Positions 12,226-22,874 of a DNA stretch of 64,000 nt are shown one piece after another. Under the pieces are notes generated by a model. That model saw only the letters and a list, made by a program, of their open reading frames with translations. It was not told the origin of the DNA and ran no database searches. Both the position numbers and the translations under genes were made by a program. Within the stretch, counting starts at the first letter, position 1; each line of letters begins with the position of its first letter. Origin of the DNA: Avena insularis (lineage: Eukaryota > Streptophyta > Magnoliopsida > Poales > Poaceae); contig CM042690.1 of the NCBI GenBank assembly GCA_023614405.1, positions 526,086,293 to 526,150,292 of the forward strand. Reading direction: 5' to 3'.

Positions 12226-13085
12226 ATGTCTAGCCTTGATCCAATCACTATGTCACCCGAGGAAATGATTTTCACTTTTAAACAAGGAATGGAAGAGAGT
12301 TTCAAGGAAGCTTGGTCTAGAATCTCTGATCTACATAAAAAAACTGAGCCTAAAATGACTCAAAGCTTGTTCCTTAGCAGTTTTTACCTTGGAATTGCTC
12401 TTTGCTATAGATATGCTTTAGATGCTGTTGTGGGAGGAGAATTCCTCCAATGTAATGAGGATGATGCTATAAATGCTATAAAGAAATTGATCGTCACTTA
12501 CAACTTGCCTAGCCAAACTGATATTTCTTTCGCAAAAATATTTGCTAGATTGAACACTCTTGAGACTAGCACTACTAGCTTAAAAGATTGCTATAATGCG
12601 CTTAGGGAGCATCACAATTATGTTCCAATAAATTCTGAACCATCAAAGTGGCTCCCTACATTAAAGATTGATATAAACACTGAAACTTTTCAAGCTCGCT
12701 GTGATATCATGTCTGAATTTTGTCTTATGGCCAAAGATATTTATGAATCTTTGAATACTTGGGGGCTTACTGAAGGAGGAAAATAAATATCTCTTGCTAA
12801 TAATGCTACCATTTTACCTATTGGAAAATCTGAAGGAGTGTTTACAAAGATCCTTGGGAAAATGATTTCTACTGATTATCTTGTTATTGAATGTGCAGGA
12901 AAATGACAAATTACACTTGGAAGGTCCCTATTAGAACTCCTTGGACCAATAATAGATGTGGGAAATGGGACCATGCACCTTTCTTATCCACCAAACAATC
13001 ATATTTTCCCCAAGGTTAAGAATAAAAGTAAGAGAGGTAAGGGCAAGAAATTTGGTTTTAATGCTTCTTCATTTGAGAACACTTG
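12226..13085 (+). pseudogene. Gag-like gene of element B (nonsense and frameshift)
   Basis: The open part is 186 codons (12226-12786). The motif run from MSPEEMIF through FKEAW.RISDL, LFLSSFYLGI and LDAVVGGEFL resembles the second half of the Athila-type retrotransposon gag domain (a helical region with AW.R....L and LD...GGSF). The sister copy in element D (about 59965 to 59115, minus) aligns through the TAA at 12784-12786, where D has GAA. So this is a nonsense mutation, and coding similarity runs on to about 13085 with a further small deletion near 12903. The C-terminal part is Lys-rich (KSKRGKGKKFG), as expected for a nucleic-acid-binding tail. The start at 12226 is supported by the matching MSS start in D. 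Assignment as gag is by resemblance. Confidence 0.65.
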
Positions 13086-15797
13086 ATTCTTTCTTGCTTC
13101 TTATGCCTAACTTAAAGGCGTTAAAGAAAAGTACTTATTGGGAGATAACCCAAAAGTTTACATGAGTTTTGTAAGTTATTACCTCTATAATAAACTCTCC
13201 TTATCCTTTTTATTTGCTTTTTGTGCCAAGAGTAACCTCTAATGAGAGAGAAGTAATGATTTGGAAAGTTGCTGTCCCGAAACAGATTTCTGTGCTTCAC
13301 CGTAAAAATTCGTGTAAAATCTATGAACGTCTTTTTGAGGCGTGACTTTTTGTACTTCTGCCCCAGGTTGTTATCTAACTTTTTTTAGTTAAACACTTTT
13401 TGATTGGAGCAACATAATGTCTTCGAAAAAATTCGTCTTTACCTGCTGGTCTGTTTTGACAGATTTCTGCCATTTTCTGCATTTGCTTCTTGTTGGTTCC
13501 TTTTTGAGTTCTTTTGGGGAATTGAGCTTTTTGAGGGAGGTGCTACAGTATCTAGTGTTCTAATGGAAGTTTATTTGGTGTTAGAACTTAACCTTAAGAC
13601 TTATTTATCTTGAGTGCACTAATGTTGCTAATAAAGATTGTGTGAAGTTTTGTATGAAGGAAAAATTTCAGGTGTATCGAAGGAATGAGTAATGAGATGA
13701 AGGATGGACTAAATCTCAAGATTGGGGATGCCACGCGTGTCACCCTAAGAAATATATAAGAAGTACAAGCGTCAAATCTTGGGGATGCCCAAGGCATCCC
13801 CTTCTTCATCAATAAAAATCCCAGGTTTCTTCCAAACGCTTCATTTTTATTGTTTCATGCACAGTTGTGTTGTTCTTGGAGCGTCTTCTTTTTCATTTTC
13901 ATTTTGGTTTTCGTTTGCTTGGTTTGCTTAGTTTTCTGTGTAAATTGGTTGGACCCCCTCTTTCATACATTGGTTTGCAAATAGTTTGGTTTGGTTTGGA
14001 AAAGAGTAGGAAAGTTCATACTTATGTGGTAAAAAGAGTTTGTTTTTGACTGTGGTCTATGCTCTGTCATGCCATTCTTGATATTGATTTGGCTTTATGC
14101 TTAGTATTCTTTGCTGTAGCATGAATTGTTATAAACAATTTAGATTGCTTAATGTGCCTTGGATGAATCATGCGTTGTTTTAGCATATTAAAGCATAGTA
14201 TAGTCGTATTCTCCTTTGATGCTTTATTTGGGTTGACTTGGCGCATGCTCACACCATGTTATGACTATCTCAAGCCACCATATCCTTTATGATCCTTTAG
14301 TTTTCAACTTGTACTATCAATTTATGCTTTGATCAATGATGTTTTGTCGCTCTGCATGATTATGGCCATTATTGCTCTCTTAGTTTGTCGCTCCCAGTAT
14401 TTTTCTAGCCTCCACAACCAAGTATGAGTTCCACTTATGCATCCAACTCCCTAAACCAAGTTATTCCAAAGAGTCCACCATACCTTCGTACTAGCTTATG
14501 CTATTCCAAGTATATTCATGCTTTTGTTTACCTTCCAAATTAAAATTGTTATGAGAAAACTAGTGATTAAAGCTCTCACGAACTTGATGGCACACTTTAA
14601 TTTTTTTTGCATCTAATAAACTTGAACCATTGGGTCCTTCTTTGTTGCGTATATGCTTGCGCTTTATAAGCTGAAGTTAGCCGAACCATGTATCATGGGG
14701 ATCACTTTCAACACTGCATTTGGTACTTTGTACCTAGTTGATATCATGTTATTTTGCTTATGGATCCCGGCGGTGTGAAATAAAAGTGGAACTTGTAAGA
14801 TCATGGAGTTTGTATGTGTGTTAGAGAAACGTCTGGGCCGCTAGCCTAAGCCATGCCTAATCATGGTGGAAACTTGCAGCATCACCGTAATGAGCACTCT
14901 ATGAAGCATCATCAATAAAAACTATGCAAATAGCAAATAAAAAGATCATTGAGATGCTCATTGTCTGCTTGCCTTGTCATTTTGATTATGGGATAGCTCC
15001 TGTATCATGTGCAAGGGGTACCCCGTTGGCGGTTCTTAATGATACACATGTACTTACAATGACAAGAGCTTGCTCGTGACTAAAGTTGAGTAGCATGAGG
15101 TTCGGTCTTTGTAAGTAAGGGGCATGAGATTTCGGTTTATAACTTGTCAAGCATATCCTCTTAGTTGTGTTACTTTAACCTTAATCACCTTAAAGATGTT
15201 TATGATAGGGGCAATGAGAGCTGAAAGCTATAAGTACCATAATTTTTGGAAGCTCTTTATGAAACTTGAATCCCTACTTCCTTTTATAAAGGCCTTTCTT
15301 CCACCATTATATTGAGTCTCCACCTTCTACCTTTATGCACCTACTTTGAGAGCATAGTGGCCATTCTTAGTGCTTTGTGCATTGTCCCAAGACTAGTTGA
15401 TTGATGCATAACTTGATATTGCTTGTTTTAAACTATTGGTATCTAGTCACTCTTATGAACTTTGAAGGTGTCCTATGCATTTATGTTTTGCTACTCTATG
15501 AGGGACAAGCTGAATACTATTATGCTATGCTTTCTTTATGTGAAACAAACAAACGTCTTGCAAAGCATTGTTATTCATGAATCTTTTGTTTGTACCTTTT
15601 CATGTTGCATCATAGTTTCTTTGTCTTATTTCTAGAACTTTGTCTTTCATGTTATGATTGAAGTACTATGATCCTAGCCTTGAATCTTTTACAAATACTT
15701 TGATCAAGTCTTTGATGGTGCATGTCACCTCAAAAATTATTCTTTCTTTTTATCACCTACCTACTCGAGGACGAGCAGGAGTTAAGCTTGGGGATGT
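13086..15797 (+). other. Non-coding 3' internal module of element B
   Basis: No credible ORF. The module contains blocks also found in elements C, D and E: CTGTCCCGAAACAGATTTC near 13273, CTTCCACCATG-type blocks, GGGGTACCCCGTTGGCGG near 15016, and CTTGTCAAGCATATCCTC near 15147. It ends with a purine-rich AAGCTTGGGGATGT just before the 3' LTR, a plausible polypurine primer. Its conservation across families suggests packaging or replication signals, which is inference. Confidence 0.7.
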
Positions 15798-17353
15798 TGA
15801 TACATTGCAAATGTATCTATAATTTTTGATGTTCCACGCTTGGTTTTATCCACTTTCTTGTGTTTTGTTCCAACTTTGGAGTACTTTTCATATGATTTCT
15901 TGGACTAACCTATTAACAAGAGCCATAGTGCCACCTTTTCTTTGCTGTTTTTGGTTCCGTGAAAGTCGAAAATGAATATTCTCAAAATTGGACGGACAAA
16001 AGCCAAAGTGCCTATTTTTCCTAAGTCATCGATGCCGAATCTGAGATAGAGAGGGGATGAGGCCGCCACACCCCCTGGCCGCGCGGCTGGGCCGCCCGCG
16101 CCCAGGTGGTGTCGTGGCCCCCGCACCTCGGCCTCTTCCGCCTATAAGATGCCCTCGACGAAAACCCTAAGATCCCGATCAAAAATCCACGAAGAGTCTC
16201 AGAGTCAGCCGTCATCTCCATCCCTAGATCGGGAGGGATCTGAAGCTCTTCCCAAAGACCGCTAGAGAGGGGAATTCACCCTGGAGGCCTTCTTCATCAC
16301 CATGCAAGCCTCCGGTGTGATGCGTGAGTAGTTCATCTTTGGACTACGGATCCATGTAGTAGCTAGATGGCTGGTTCTCCTCCTTTGTGCTTTCATGTTT
16401 AGATCTTGTGAGCTCCGTTCATGATCAAGATCATCTATTTGTAATTCTGCATGTTGTGTTTGCGGGGATCCGATGGATATTGAGATGCTATTTCAGATTG
16501 ATTATTGATTCTATCATGTCTTTGTTATTTGTGATCTTGCATGCTTTCCGTTGTTAGTAGGTATCTTGGCCAAGTAGATGCTAGCAAATCCAAGAGTTAG
16601 TATTTATGCTCGATAGTGGGTTCATGCCACTGGTAATCTGGGGAAGTGACAGAAATCTATAAGGTACTAGATGTGATGTTGGTACTAGGGAGAAAACAAC
16701 AATCCTTTGTTCATAGAACAATCGTATTGTTTACTTTACACGCAGTTCGTAAAGCAATAATCTGTTGCTTGCAACTTAATACTGGAGGGGGTTCGGATGA
16801 TAACCTGAAGGTGGATTATTAGGCATAGATGCAGTTAGACGGCGGTCTATGTATAATGTTGTAATGCCCAATCAAGTCTCAAAGGAGTGAAGATGATTAG
16901 TATATGCATGCATTGCTTTCTCGATGTTTGTCAATTGCCCCGCTGTAATTTGTTCACCCAGCATGTTATCTATCTAAGGAGAGCCACCTCTAGTGAGATA
17001 TGGATCCTGGTCCTTGTCTTTTACATACAATCTAAAATCTTTTACTGCTTTGTGTTTACTTTCTGCAAACTTTTACTTCTTTCCATTCGATACGTTTAAT
17101 CTTTTGTTTTCCGCAAAAGACGGTGAGATTGACAACCTCATCGCAAGTTGGGGACAAAGTTCTGTGGTTGTGTTGTGCAGGTCTCCACGTTGCTACTAGC
17201 ACCAGATGCGCCTACCAAAGCTCAGCTAGTAACACCTTTGGGGTGTTTCCTTGCTCCTACTGGTTCGATTAAACCTTGGTTTCATAACTGAGGGAAACTT
17301 GCTGCTGTGCTCATCATACCTTCCTCTTGGGGTTCCCAACGAGCTCTACATCA
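15798..17353 (+). repeat. 3' LTR of element B
   Basis: Starts TGATACATTGCAAATG and ends near GAGCTCTACATCA. It matches the 5' LTR and, inverted, the 54866-56411 LTR of element D. The end was set by the CA at 17353. The D family end (GAGCCATCA) differs in the last ~15 bp, so the exact right edge is uncertain. Confidence 0.8.
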
Positions 17354-17547
17354 ACACCGCTCCAGCATTTTTCTGGCGCCATACATTTTTCTGGTGTCCT
17401 CATCCGGAATTCCTTGGAGCTCAACTCCCGAGTCCACCAGGAGGATATTTACAATGGCTAGTGACTGGTGATCTTCGAGGCAAGATAGAAGCACCAGTAT
17501 CTGGGAGGATTCAGTTCTCCGTGAGCTAAGATGGATTAGCTAGGGCA

Positions 17548-18081
17548 ATGCATGAAGCTCTTGCACGTCTGTGTGACCTAAGTGTCAACCTAATCCAAGG
17601 AACCCGCTTTGTTCACTATGCAAGGCGTGATTCCATGGGAATGCCGCTCGAGATGCCAAGTCACCCAATACTGAAGCGTCAAGTGGAGAACCTCGACTTC
17701 CTACTGTACGACGGGAAGAAGGAGTTGGACAATGCAAGAGAGCTCGCCAACAACAACCTTGCCATTGCCACCCAGAAGGCCCAGACATTCTCACTACTCG
17801 TCAAGGATCGTCAGTCTCTGCACCGTCAACGCTCCAAGAAGGATCGCACCATCAACCTTCTTCGCAAGAAGGTGGCCGACCACAAGAAGACCATCAAGGA
17901 GCAAGAAGCTCAGCTTGCTGTAAAGGAAGAAGAAGAGGAAGGTGAAGATATCCAAGGGAATGTTGACTCCTACCTCAGCAATGATGATGACTTTCTGGAG
18001 GAGGATGCCGTGGACTTCTACACCGACGATGATGACCCGACTTCATCGATGATGAGTAGATGCACTAGAGCACTGTCGTAG
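17548..18081 (+). CDS. Pre-gag coiled-coil/acidic ORF of the chromovirus
   Basis: A 177-residue open frame between the leader and gag of the chromovirus. Residues about 50-125 are rich in heptad-spaced Leu/Ile with many Lys, Arg, Glu and Gln (NLLRKKVADHKKTIKEQEAQ), a likely coiled coil. Residues about 125-165 are strongly acidic (KEEEEEGED, then runs of DDD). There is no catalytic or zinc motif. It lies 228 bp upstream of the gag ATG and has no internal stop, unlike gag and pol. Upstream coding similarity may extend into 17400-17530 in another frame. Function unknown: possibly an extra ORF of the element or an N-terminal piece of gag. Confidence 0.5.
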   Translation: MHEALARLCDLSVNLIQGTRFVHYARRDSMGMPLEMPSHPILKRQVENLDFLLYDGKKELDNARELANNNLAIATQKAQTFSLLVKDRQSLHRQRSKKDRTINLLRKKVADHKKTIKEQEAQLAVKEEEEEGEDIQGNVDSYLSNDDDFLEEDAVDFYTDDDDPTSSMMSRCTRALS

Positions 18082-18309
18082 CATGAGGAGTATCAGTCCC
18101 ATTGTAGCATAGCTTACAGAATGGTTCTTAAAACCATCTGTTTTCCTTTGATGTTGTGGTGTGTGTGCGTTTGTATCGCGTGCTTTGCTTGAATGAATGA
18201 AAAGAGGTTAGTTGCAAAACCTGAGTCAAACTCAAAGTTTTAGCTTTCAAATCAAAACCATGAACCTTAGAACTTTCCCTCTTACCCCTTTATCTATTTG
18301 AATCTTCAG

Positions 18310-19477
18310 ATGACTCGTGGAAACCAAGGAGGGAGCAGCTCATCGCAAGACCCAATGCTGCAGATTCTGCAGACTCTCATTGCAGACCGTGAAGCTAGCA
18401 GGGCAGAGCACCAAGCTAATCTAGCAACACTACACCAAATCACCCAGATGGCTCACAACAACTAGAACCATGGAAATCATGATCATCATGGATCCAAACT
18501 AAAAAACTTCTAGAATACCAATACCCCAATCTTTAGTACTTCAGAGAACCCACTGGATGCCGATGACTGGTTGCAGACAATGGAAAACAACTTGGAACTA
18601 GCAGGAGTGGATGCCAACGAGAAAGTTCTTTTTGCCACCCACTATTTGACAGGAGATGCAAGAGCATGGTGCAACAGCATTCGCACAATGAACCATGGTC
18701 AAGTGATGACATGGGAATCCTTCAAAATCAAGTTCAGCCACACCCACGCGCCGCAGGGTCTAGTCACCCGAATGAGGGATGAATTCAGAGAGTTGAAGCA
18801 AGGCAGAATGACTGTAGTGGAGTACCATGACAGATTCATGTCCTTAGCCAGGTATGCACCTAATGAGATCAACATGGAGGCCAAGAAGAAAGAGAGATTC
18901 CTGAACGGACTGCATGATGAGATGCAGACTATCCTCGTCAACATCCGTTTCCAGGATCTCGAAGAGCTAGTCGACTCTTCCATTCAGATGGAAGGGAAGA
19001 TTAATCAAGCAAACGACAACCACAAACGTCGTATGATGCACCAAGCTGGATCCAATAAATACCGTCCCAACACCTGCTCAAGGGATATGCACCGAGGAAA
19101 AATTGACCCCCAATGTCTCGCCCAAGCTACCCCAACCGTAGCGGAGGAAATGTGAAGTCCGGAGGAAACAACAATCACCCTGCAACTCCAGCAATTTCAA
19201 CCGTGCACCTCCCAAGAGCAACAATAACAACAACAACACTGCACCCAGAACTGGAAGCAATGTTGTGCCCGTGGAAGTGAAAGACAAGTCTCAGATCACT
19301 TGTTTCGAGTGTGGAGTGAAGGGTCACTATTCCAATGAGTGCCCCAAGAAGATTGTCGCCACTGCCAATGTGAATGCCCCAGCTCAACAACAGCGTCGTG
19401 TTCAACCAGGAAGAAGATTCGCCCCAGGGAACCCTCACAACCGCAATGGCCGTCTCTTCCACATGAACGCCGAATAA
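18310..19477 (+). pseudogene. Chromovirus gag (capsid and CCHC nucleocapsid), broken
   Basis: Starts at ATG 18310 (MTRGNQGGSSSSQDP). In-frame stops lie at 18463-18465 and 18511-18513. The capsid domain then reads through 18571-19155, with typical Ty3/Gypsy gag motifs: DADDWL, ATHYLTGDARAWC, WESFK..F, EFRELKQGRMTVVEYHDRF, and KKERFLNGL. A frameshift near 19150 moves the frame, and the CCHC knuckle CFECGVKGHYSNECPKK follows at about 19301-19351. This protein would form the virus-like particle and bind genomic RNA. The lesions mean this copy cannot make it. Confidence 0.85.
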
Positions 19478-19498
19478 TCCCAAGAAGCGCCAGATGTA

Positions 19499-20084
19499 GT
19501 GCTGGGTATGTTTTCTATCAACTCAGTTTTAGCAAGAGTGTTGTTTGATTCTGGAGCATCACACTCATTTGTCACCGAAGAGTTAGCATGCACTAGTAAG
19601 ATTCACCCAACCAACTTGAAGCATGTCATGATAGTTCAAATCCCCGGTTCAACTACAAAAGCTAGAAAAATTTGCAAAGTTGTGCCTATCAGAATACCTG
19701 GGATAGATTTTTACGCCAATCTAATAGTACTTGGAACCAAAGGTTTGGAAGTAGTACTAGGAATGGATTGGATATCAAAGCATAAAGGATTGATTGACTG
19801 TGCCAAGAAAGCCATCACCATGACCAGTAGCTCTGGAGTATCAGTAGAGCATATCTCTGAAACCTTGCCCCGTCAATTCAAGTGTAATAAGAGTCTAGCC
19901 CTACCCACCATTGACCAAGTCAGAGTAGTCTGTGAATACCCCGACGTATTCCCAGATGAATTGCCCGATATGCCCCCGGATAGGGATATTGAGTTCATTA
20001 TTGAACTAATCCCCGGAACCGGACCCATAGCCCAGAGACCCTATAGTATGAACCCCTCAGAGTTAGTGGAATTGAAAAAAGCTG
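19499..20084 (+). pseudogene. Chromovirus aspartic protease domain
   Basis: Same frame as the gag CCHC knuckle. The active-site motif LFDSGASHSFV has the catalytic Asp codon at 19547-19549, and a flap-side VVLGMDWISKH motif follows about 65 residues later. The family cleaves the gag-pol polyprotein. The linker to RT contains PDVFPDELPDMPPDRDIEF, the usual Ty3/Gypsy sequence ahead of RT. A +1 frameshift around 20060-20110 separates this domain from RT. Confidence 0.85.
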
Positions 20085-20820
20085 TTGGATGCTATGTTGG
20101 CAATAGGCTTGATTCAACCAAGCGCATCGCCATGGAGATCGCTAGTGTTATTCGTCGACAAGAAAGATGGAGGCAACCGTTTGTGCACAGATTACAGGAA
20201 GCTGAATGACGTCACCATCAAAAACAAGTACCCTTTGCCAAAGATAGAGGATCTATTTGATCAGTTGACTAGAGCAAATGTGTTCTCTAAGATCGATCTT
20301 AGGACTGGTTATCACCAACTTAAGATTCATGCAACGGATATTCCGAAGACCGCCTATACTACTCGGTATGGATTATACGAGTATACGGTCATGTCTTTTG
20401 GATTAACCAATGCCCCTGCTTATTTCATGAATCTCATGAATAAGATCTTTATGAATTTCCTATATAAGTTTGTCGTTGTGTTTATCGACGATATCCTTAT
20501 CTACTCCAAGTCAGAAGAAGAGCAGGAGCAACATCTGAGAATCATCCTTGAAACCCTTAGAAAGCATCGGTTATATGCCAAGTTCAGCAAATGTGAGTTT
20601 TGGCTGAAGGAAGTAGGATTCCTAGGACATATTGTGTCTGCCGGAGGATTCGCTATTGATCCCACCAAGATCAAAGATGTCGAAGAATGGGAAGCCCCAA
20701 CCACTCAAACCCAAGTTCGTGCATTTCTCGGATTAGCGGGATACTACCGCAAGTTCATAGAAGGATTTTCGAGCATCGCAAGACCCATGACCCAATTGTT
20801 GAAGAGGATAAGAAGTTCGA
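20085..20820 (+). pseudogene. Chromovirus reverse transcriptase domain
   Basis: RT blocks appear in order: [61 protein letters not shown], and the catalytic [11 protein letters not shown] (codons for the two Asp at 20487-20492). Thumb/connection motifs GHIVSAGG and [13 protein letters not shown] follow. The enzyme copies element RNA into DNA. The catalytic residues are intact, but the frame is entered by a frameshift near 20080 and left by another near 20790-20830. Confidence 0.9.
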
Positions 20821-21295
20821 ATGGACCGACAAGTGTGAAGCCAGTTTCCAAGAGCTGAAGAAGAGATTGATTTCAGCCCCAATATTGATCATGCCAGATA
20901 TTAACAAGCCATTTGATGTGTATTGTAATGCATCCAAGATTGGTCTCGGATGTGTATTGATGCAACAAGGCAAAGTCATCGCTTATCTGTCTCGACAACT
21001 GAAGCAGCATGAGCAGAACTATCTGACCCATGATCTTCAGTTAGCAGCCATAGTTTTGGCATTCAAAACATGGAGTCATTATCTTATGGGTAATCGCTGT
21101 GAGATTTACTTAGATCACAAAAGCTTGAAGTATATTTTCACTCAAAAGGAGCTGAATATGAGGCAAAGGAGATGGGTAGAGTTAATCAAGTATTATGACC
21201 TTGACATTCACTATCACCCCGGCAAAGCCAATGTGGTAGCGGATGCTCTTAGCAGATTGCCGTGTAGGTTAAACACTATGATCAAGGAGAAGTAA
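20790..21295 (+). pseudogene. Chromovirus RNase H domain
   Basis: Continues in a new frame after a shift near 20800. It begins at [15 protein letters not shown], then LISAPIL, and the RNase H core [15 protein letters not shown], in which the first catalytic Asp of the usual D.S..G motif is replaced by Asn (N.A). Further blocks are [23 protein letters not shown], [10 protein letters not shown] and ADALSRL. The frame ends at the TAA near 21293, ahead of integrase. The domain normally degrades the RNA strand of the hybrid. The Asn substitution suggests loss of activity in addition to the frameshifts. Confidence 0.85.
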
Positions 21296-22825
21296 CCAAG
21301 TTTGTATGAGGAGTTGGAGCAGTTTAGAACCGAGCTAGTTAGCAAAGGATTCTTAGCTAGCATTGAACTTCAACCCACTTTGATTAGCCAAATCAAGGAA
21401 GCCTAGAAGGGGAATGAAAGTATCGACGGAATCAAACGTTGTATTGGTACAGGAAAGGTACCTAGATTCACCGAAGACGAAGAAGGAGTTCTGTGGTACA
21501 AAGGCCGTATCTGTGTGCCAGCAGATTTGAAGCTGAAGCAAGTTATCATGTAGGAAGCTCATGATACTCTTTATTCTATCCACCCCGGAGGAAGAAAGAT
21601 GTATCAGGATTTGAAGGAGCAATTTTGGTGGCACAAGATGAAGAGGGAAATCGGAAGCTACATCGCCAAGTGTGATATCTGTCAAAGAGTCAAAGAGGAA
21701 CATCAGAGACCCGCAGGACAGTTGCAACCATTACGGATTCCGAAATGGAAATTGGATTCCGTCAGAATGGACTTCATCACCGGTTTGCCTACTTCTAGTA
21801 GGGGAAATGACTCGATCTAGGTCATCGTTGATAGACTGTCCAAGGTAGCTCACTTTATACCTGTCAAGACAACCTACCAGAGTTTGAAGCTAGCAGAGTT
21901 GTACATTTCTAGAATCGTCAGTTCTCATGGAACCCCCAAGACCATAGTATCTGATCGAGGAACCCAATTTACCTCGAGATTTTGGCAGAAAGTCCAGGAA
22001 AGATTAGGAACCAAGTTGAATTTCAGCACCGCTTATCACCCGCAAACCGATGGACAGACTGAGAGAGTCAACCAAATCTTAGAAGATATGTTGAGAGCTT
22101 GTGTGTTAGAATATGGATCAAAATGGGTAGATTTCCTGCCTTTCGTGGAATTCTCATACAACAACAGTTATCAAGCCAGTTTGCAAATGGCACCATTTGA
22201 GTTCCTATATGGAAAAAAGTGACGTACCCCATTGAATTGGTCGCAAGTAGGAGAGATTTAGATCTTTGGACCCGACATTCTCCGAGAAGCTGAAGAGAAG
22301 GTTCACAAAGTCCATGAGCACCTCAAGACAGCCCAATCCAGACAGAAGAGTTATGCTGACAAGAGAAGGAGAGACCTGACTTTCAATGTCGGAGATTTTG
22401 TATATCTCAAGGTTTCACAATTGAAGGGAACCCAACGTTTTAGCCTGAAAGGAAAGTTAGCCCCCAGATATATCGGACCCTTCAAGATTTTGAATCGTCG
22501 AGGAGAAGTATTGTATCAACTGGAACTGCCTGAAGAAATGTCAGCCATCCATAATGTGTTCCATATCTTGCTACTTCGCAAATGCTTAGAAGTGCCGGAG
22601 AAGACCGAAGTTTTCAAGAACATCGATCACCGAGTTGTTGATATCAACAAGGATTTGACGTATCGTGAAGTGCCCATCCATATCTTGGAGGAAGCCTACA
22701 GAACCACCAGGACCCAGAGTATCAAATTTCTCAAGATTCAATGGAGCTACCATACTGAAGAAGAAGCCACTTGGGAGCGAGAAGATTACATTAGGACTAA
22801 GTTCCCAGATCTCTTTAGTTCCTAG
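21296..22825 (+). pseudogene. Chromovirus integrase and chromodomain-like tail
   Basis: The HHCC zinc-binding region is recognisable (HPGGRKMY then CDICQRVKEEHQ). The core DDE residues lie in LDSVRMDFITGLP, IVSDRGTQFTSRFW and HPQTDGQTERVNQ. The GPF/Y-like C-terminus contains LAPRYIGPFKIL. The tail VPIHILEEAYRTTRT...IKFLKIQW...EATWERED has the layout of a chromodomain, which in this lineage targets chromatin. In-frame stops interrupt at about 21403, 21551, 21817, 22220 and 22258. The last open stretch is 22421-22825, ending in FPDLFSS. Confidence 0.88.
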
Positions 22826-22859
22826 TTTTCTTTATTAAATCTCGAGATGAGATTTTGTT

Positions 22860-22874
22860 TAAGAGGGGAAGGTT
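22860..22874 (+). other. Polypurine tract of the chromovirus
   Basis: AAGAGGGGAAGGTT directly precedes the LTR start TGTAACATCCC at 22875. This is the expected place and composition for the plus-strand primer. Confidence 0.8.

Larger units (their letters stand above)
10535..17353 (+). mobile_element. Element B: non-autonomous gag-only Gypsy retrotransposon
   Basis: LTRs at 10535-12036 and 15798-17353 flank 3.8 kb containing one gag-like gene and a long non-coding 3' region. The LTR begins TGATACATTGCAAATGTATC. Element D on the minus strand at 54866-61132 belongs to the same family. I could not find a clean target duplication: the left flank is ACAAG and the right flank ACACC. No pol is present, so movement would need enzymes supplied in trans. 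Confidence 0.8.
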
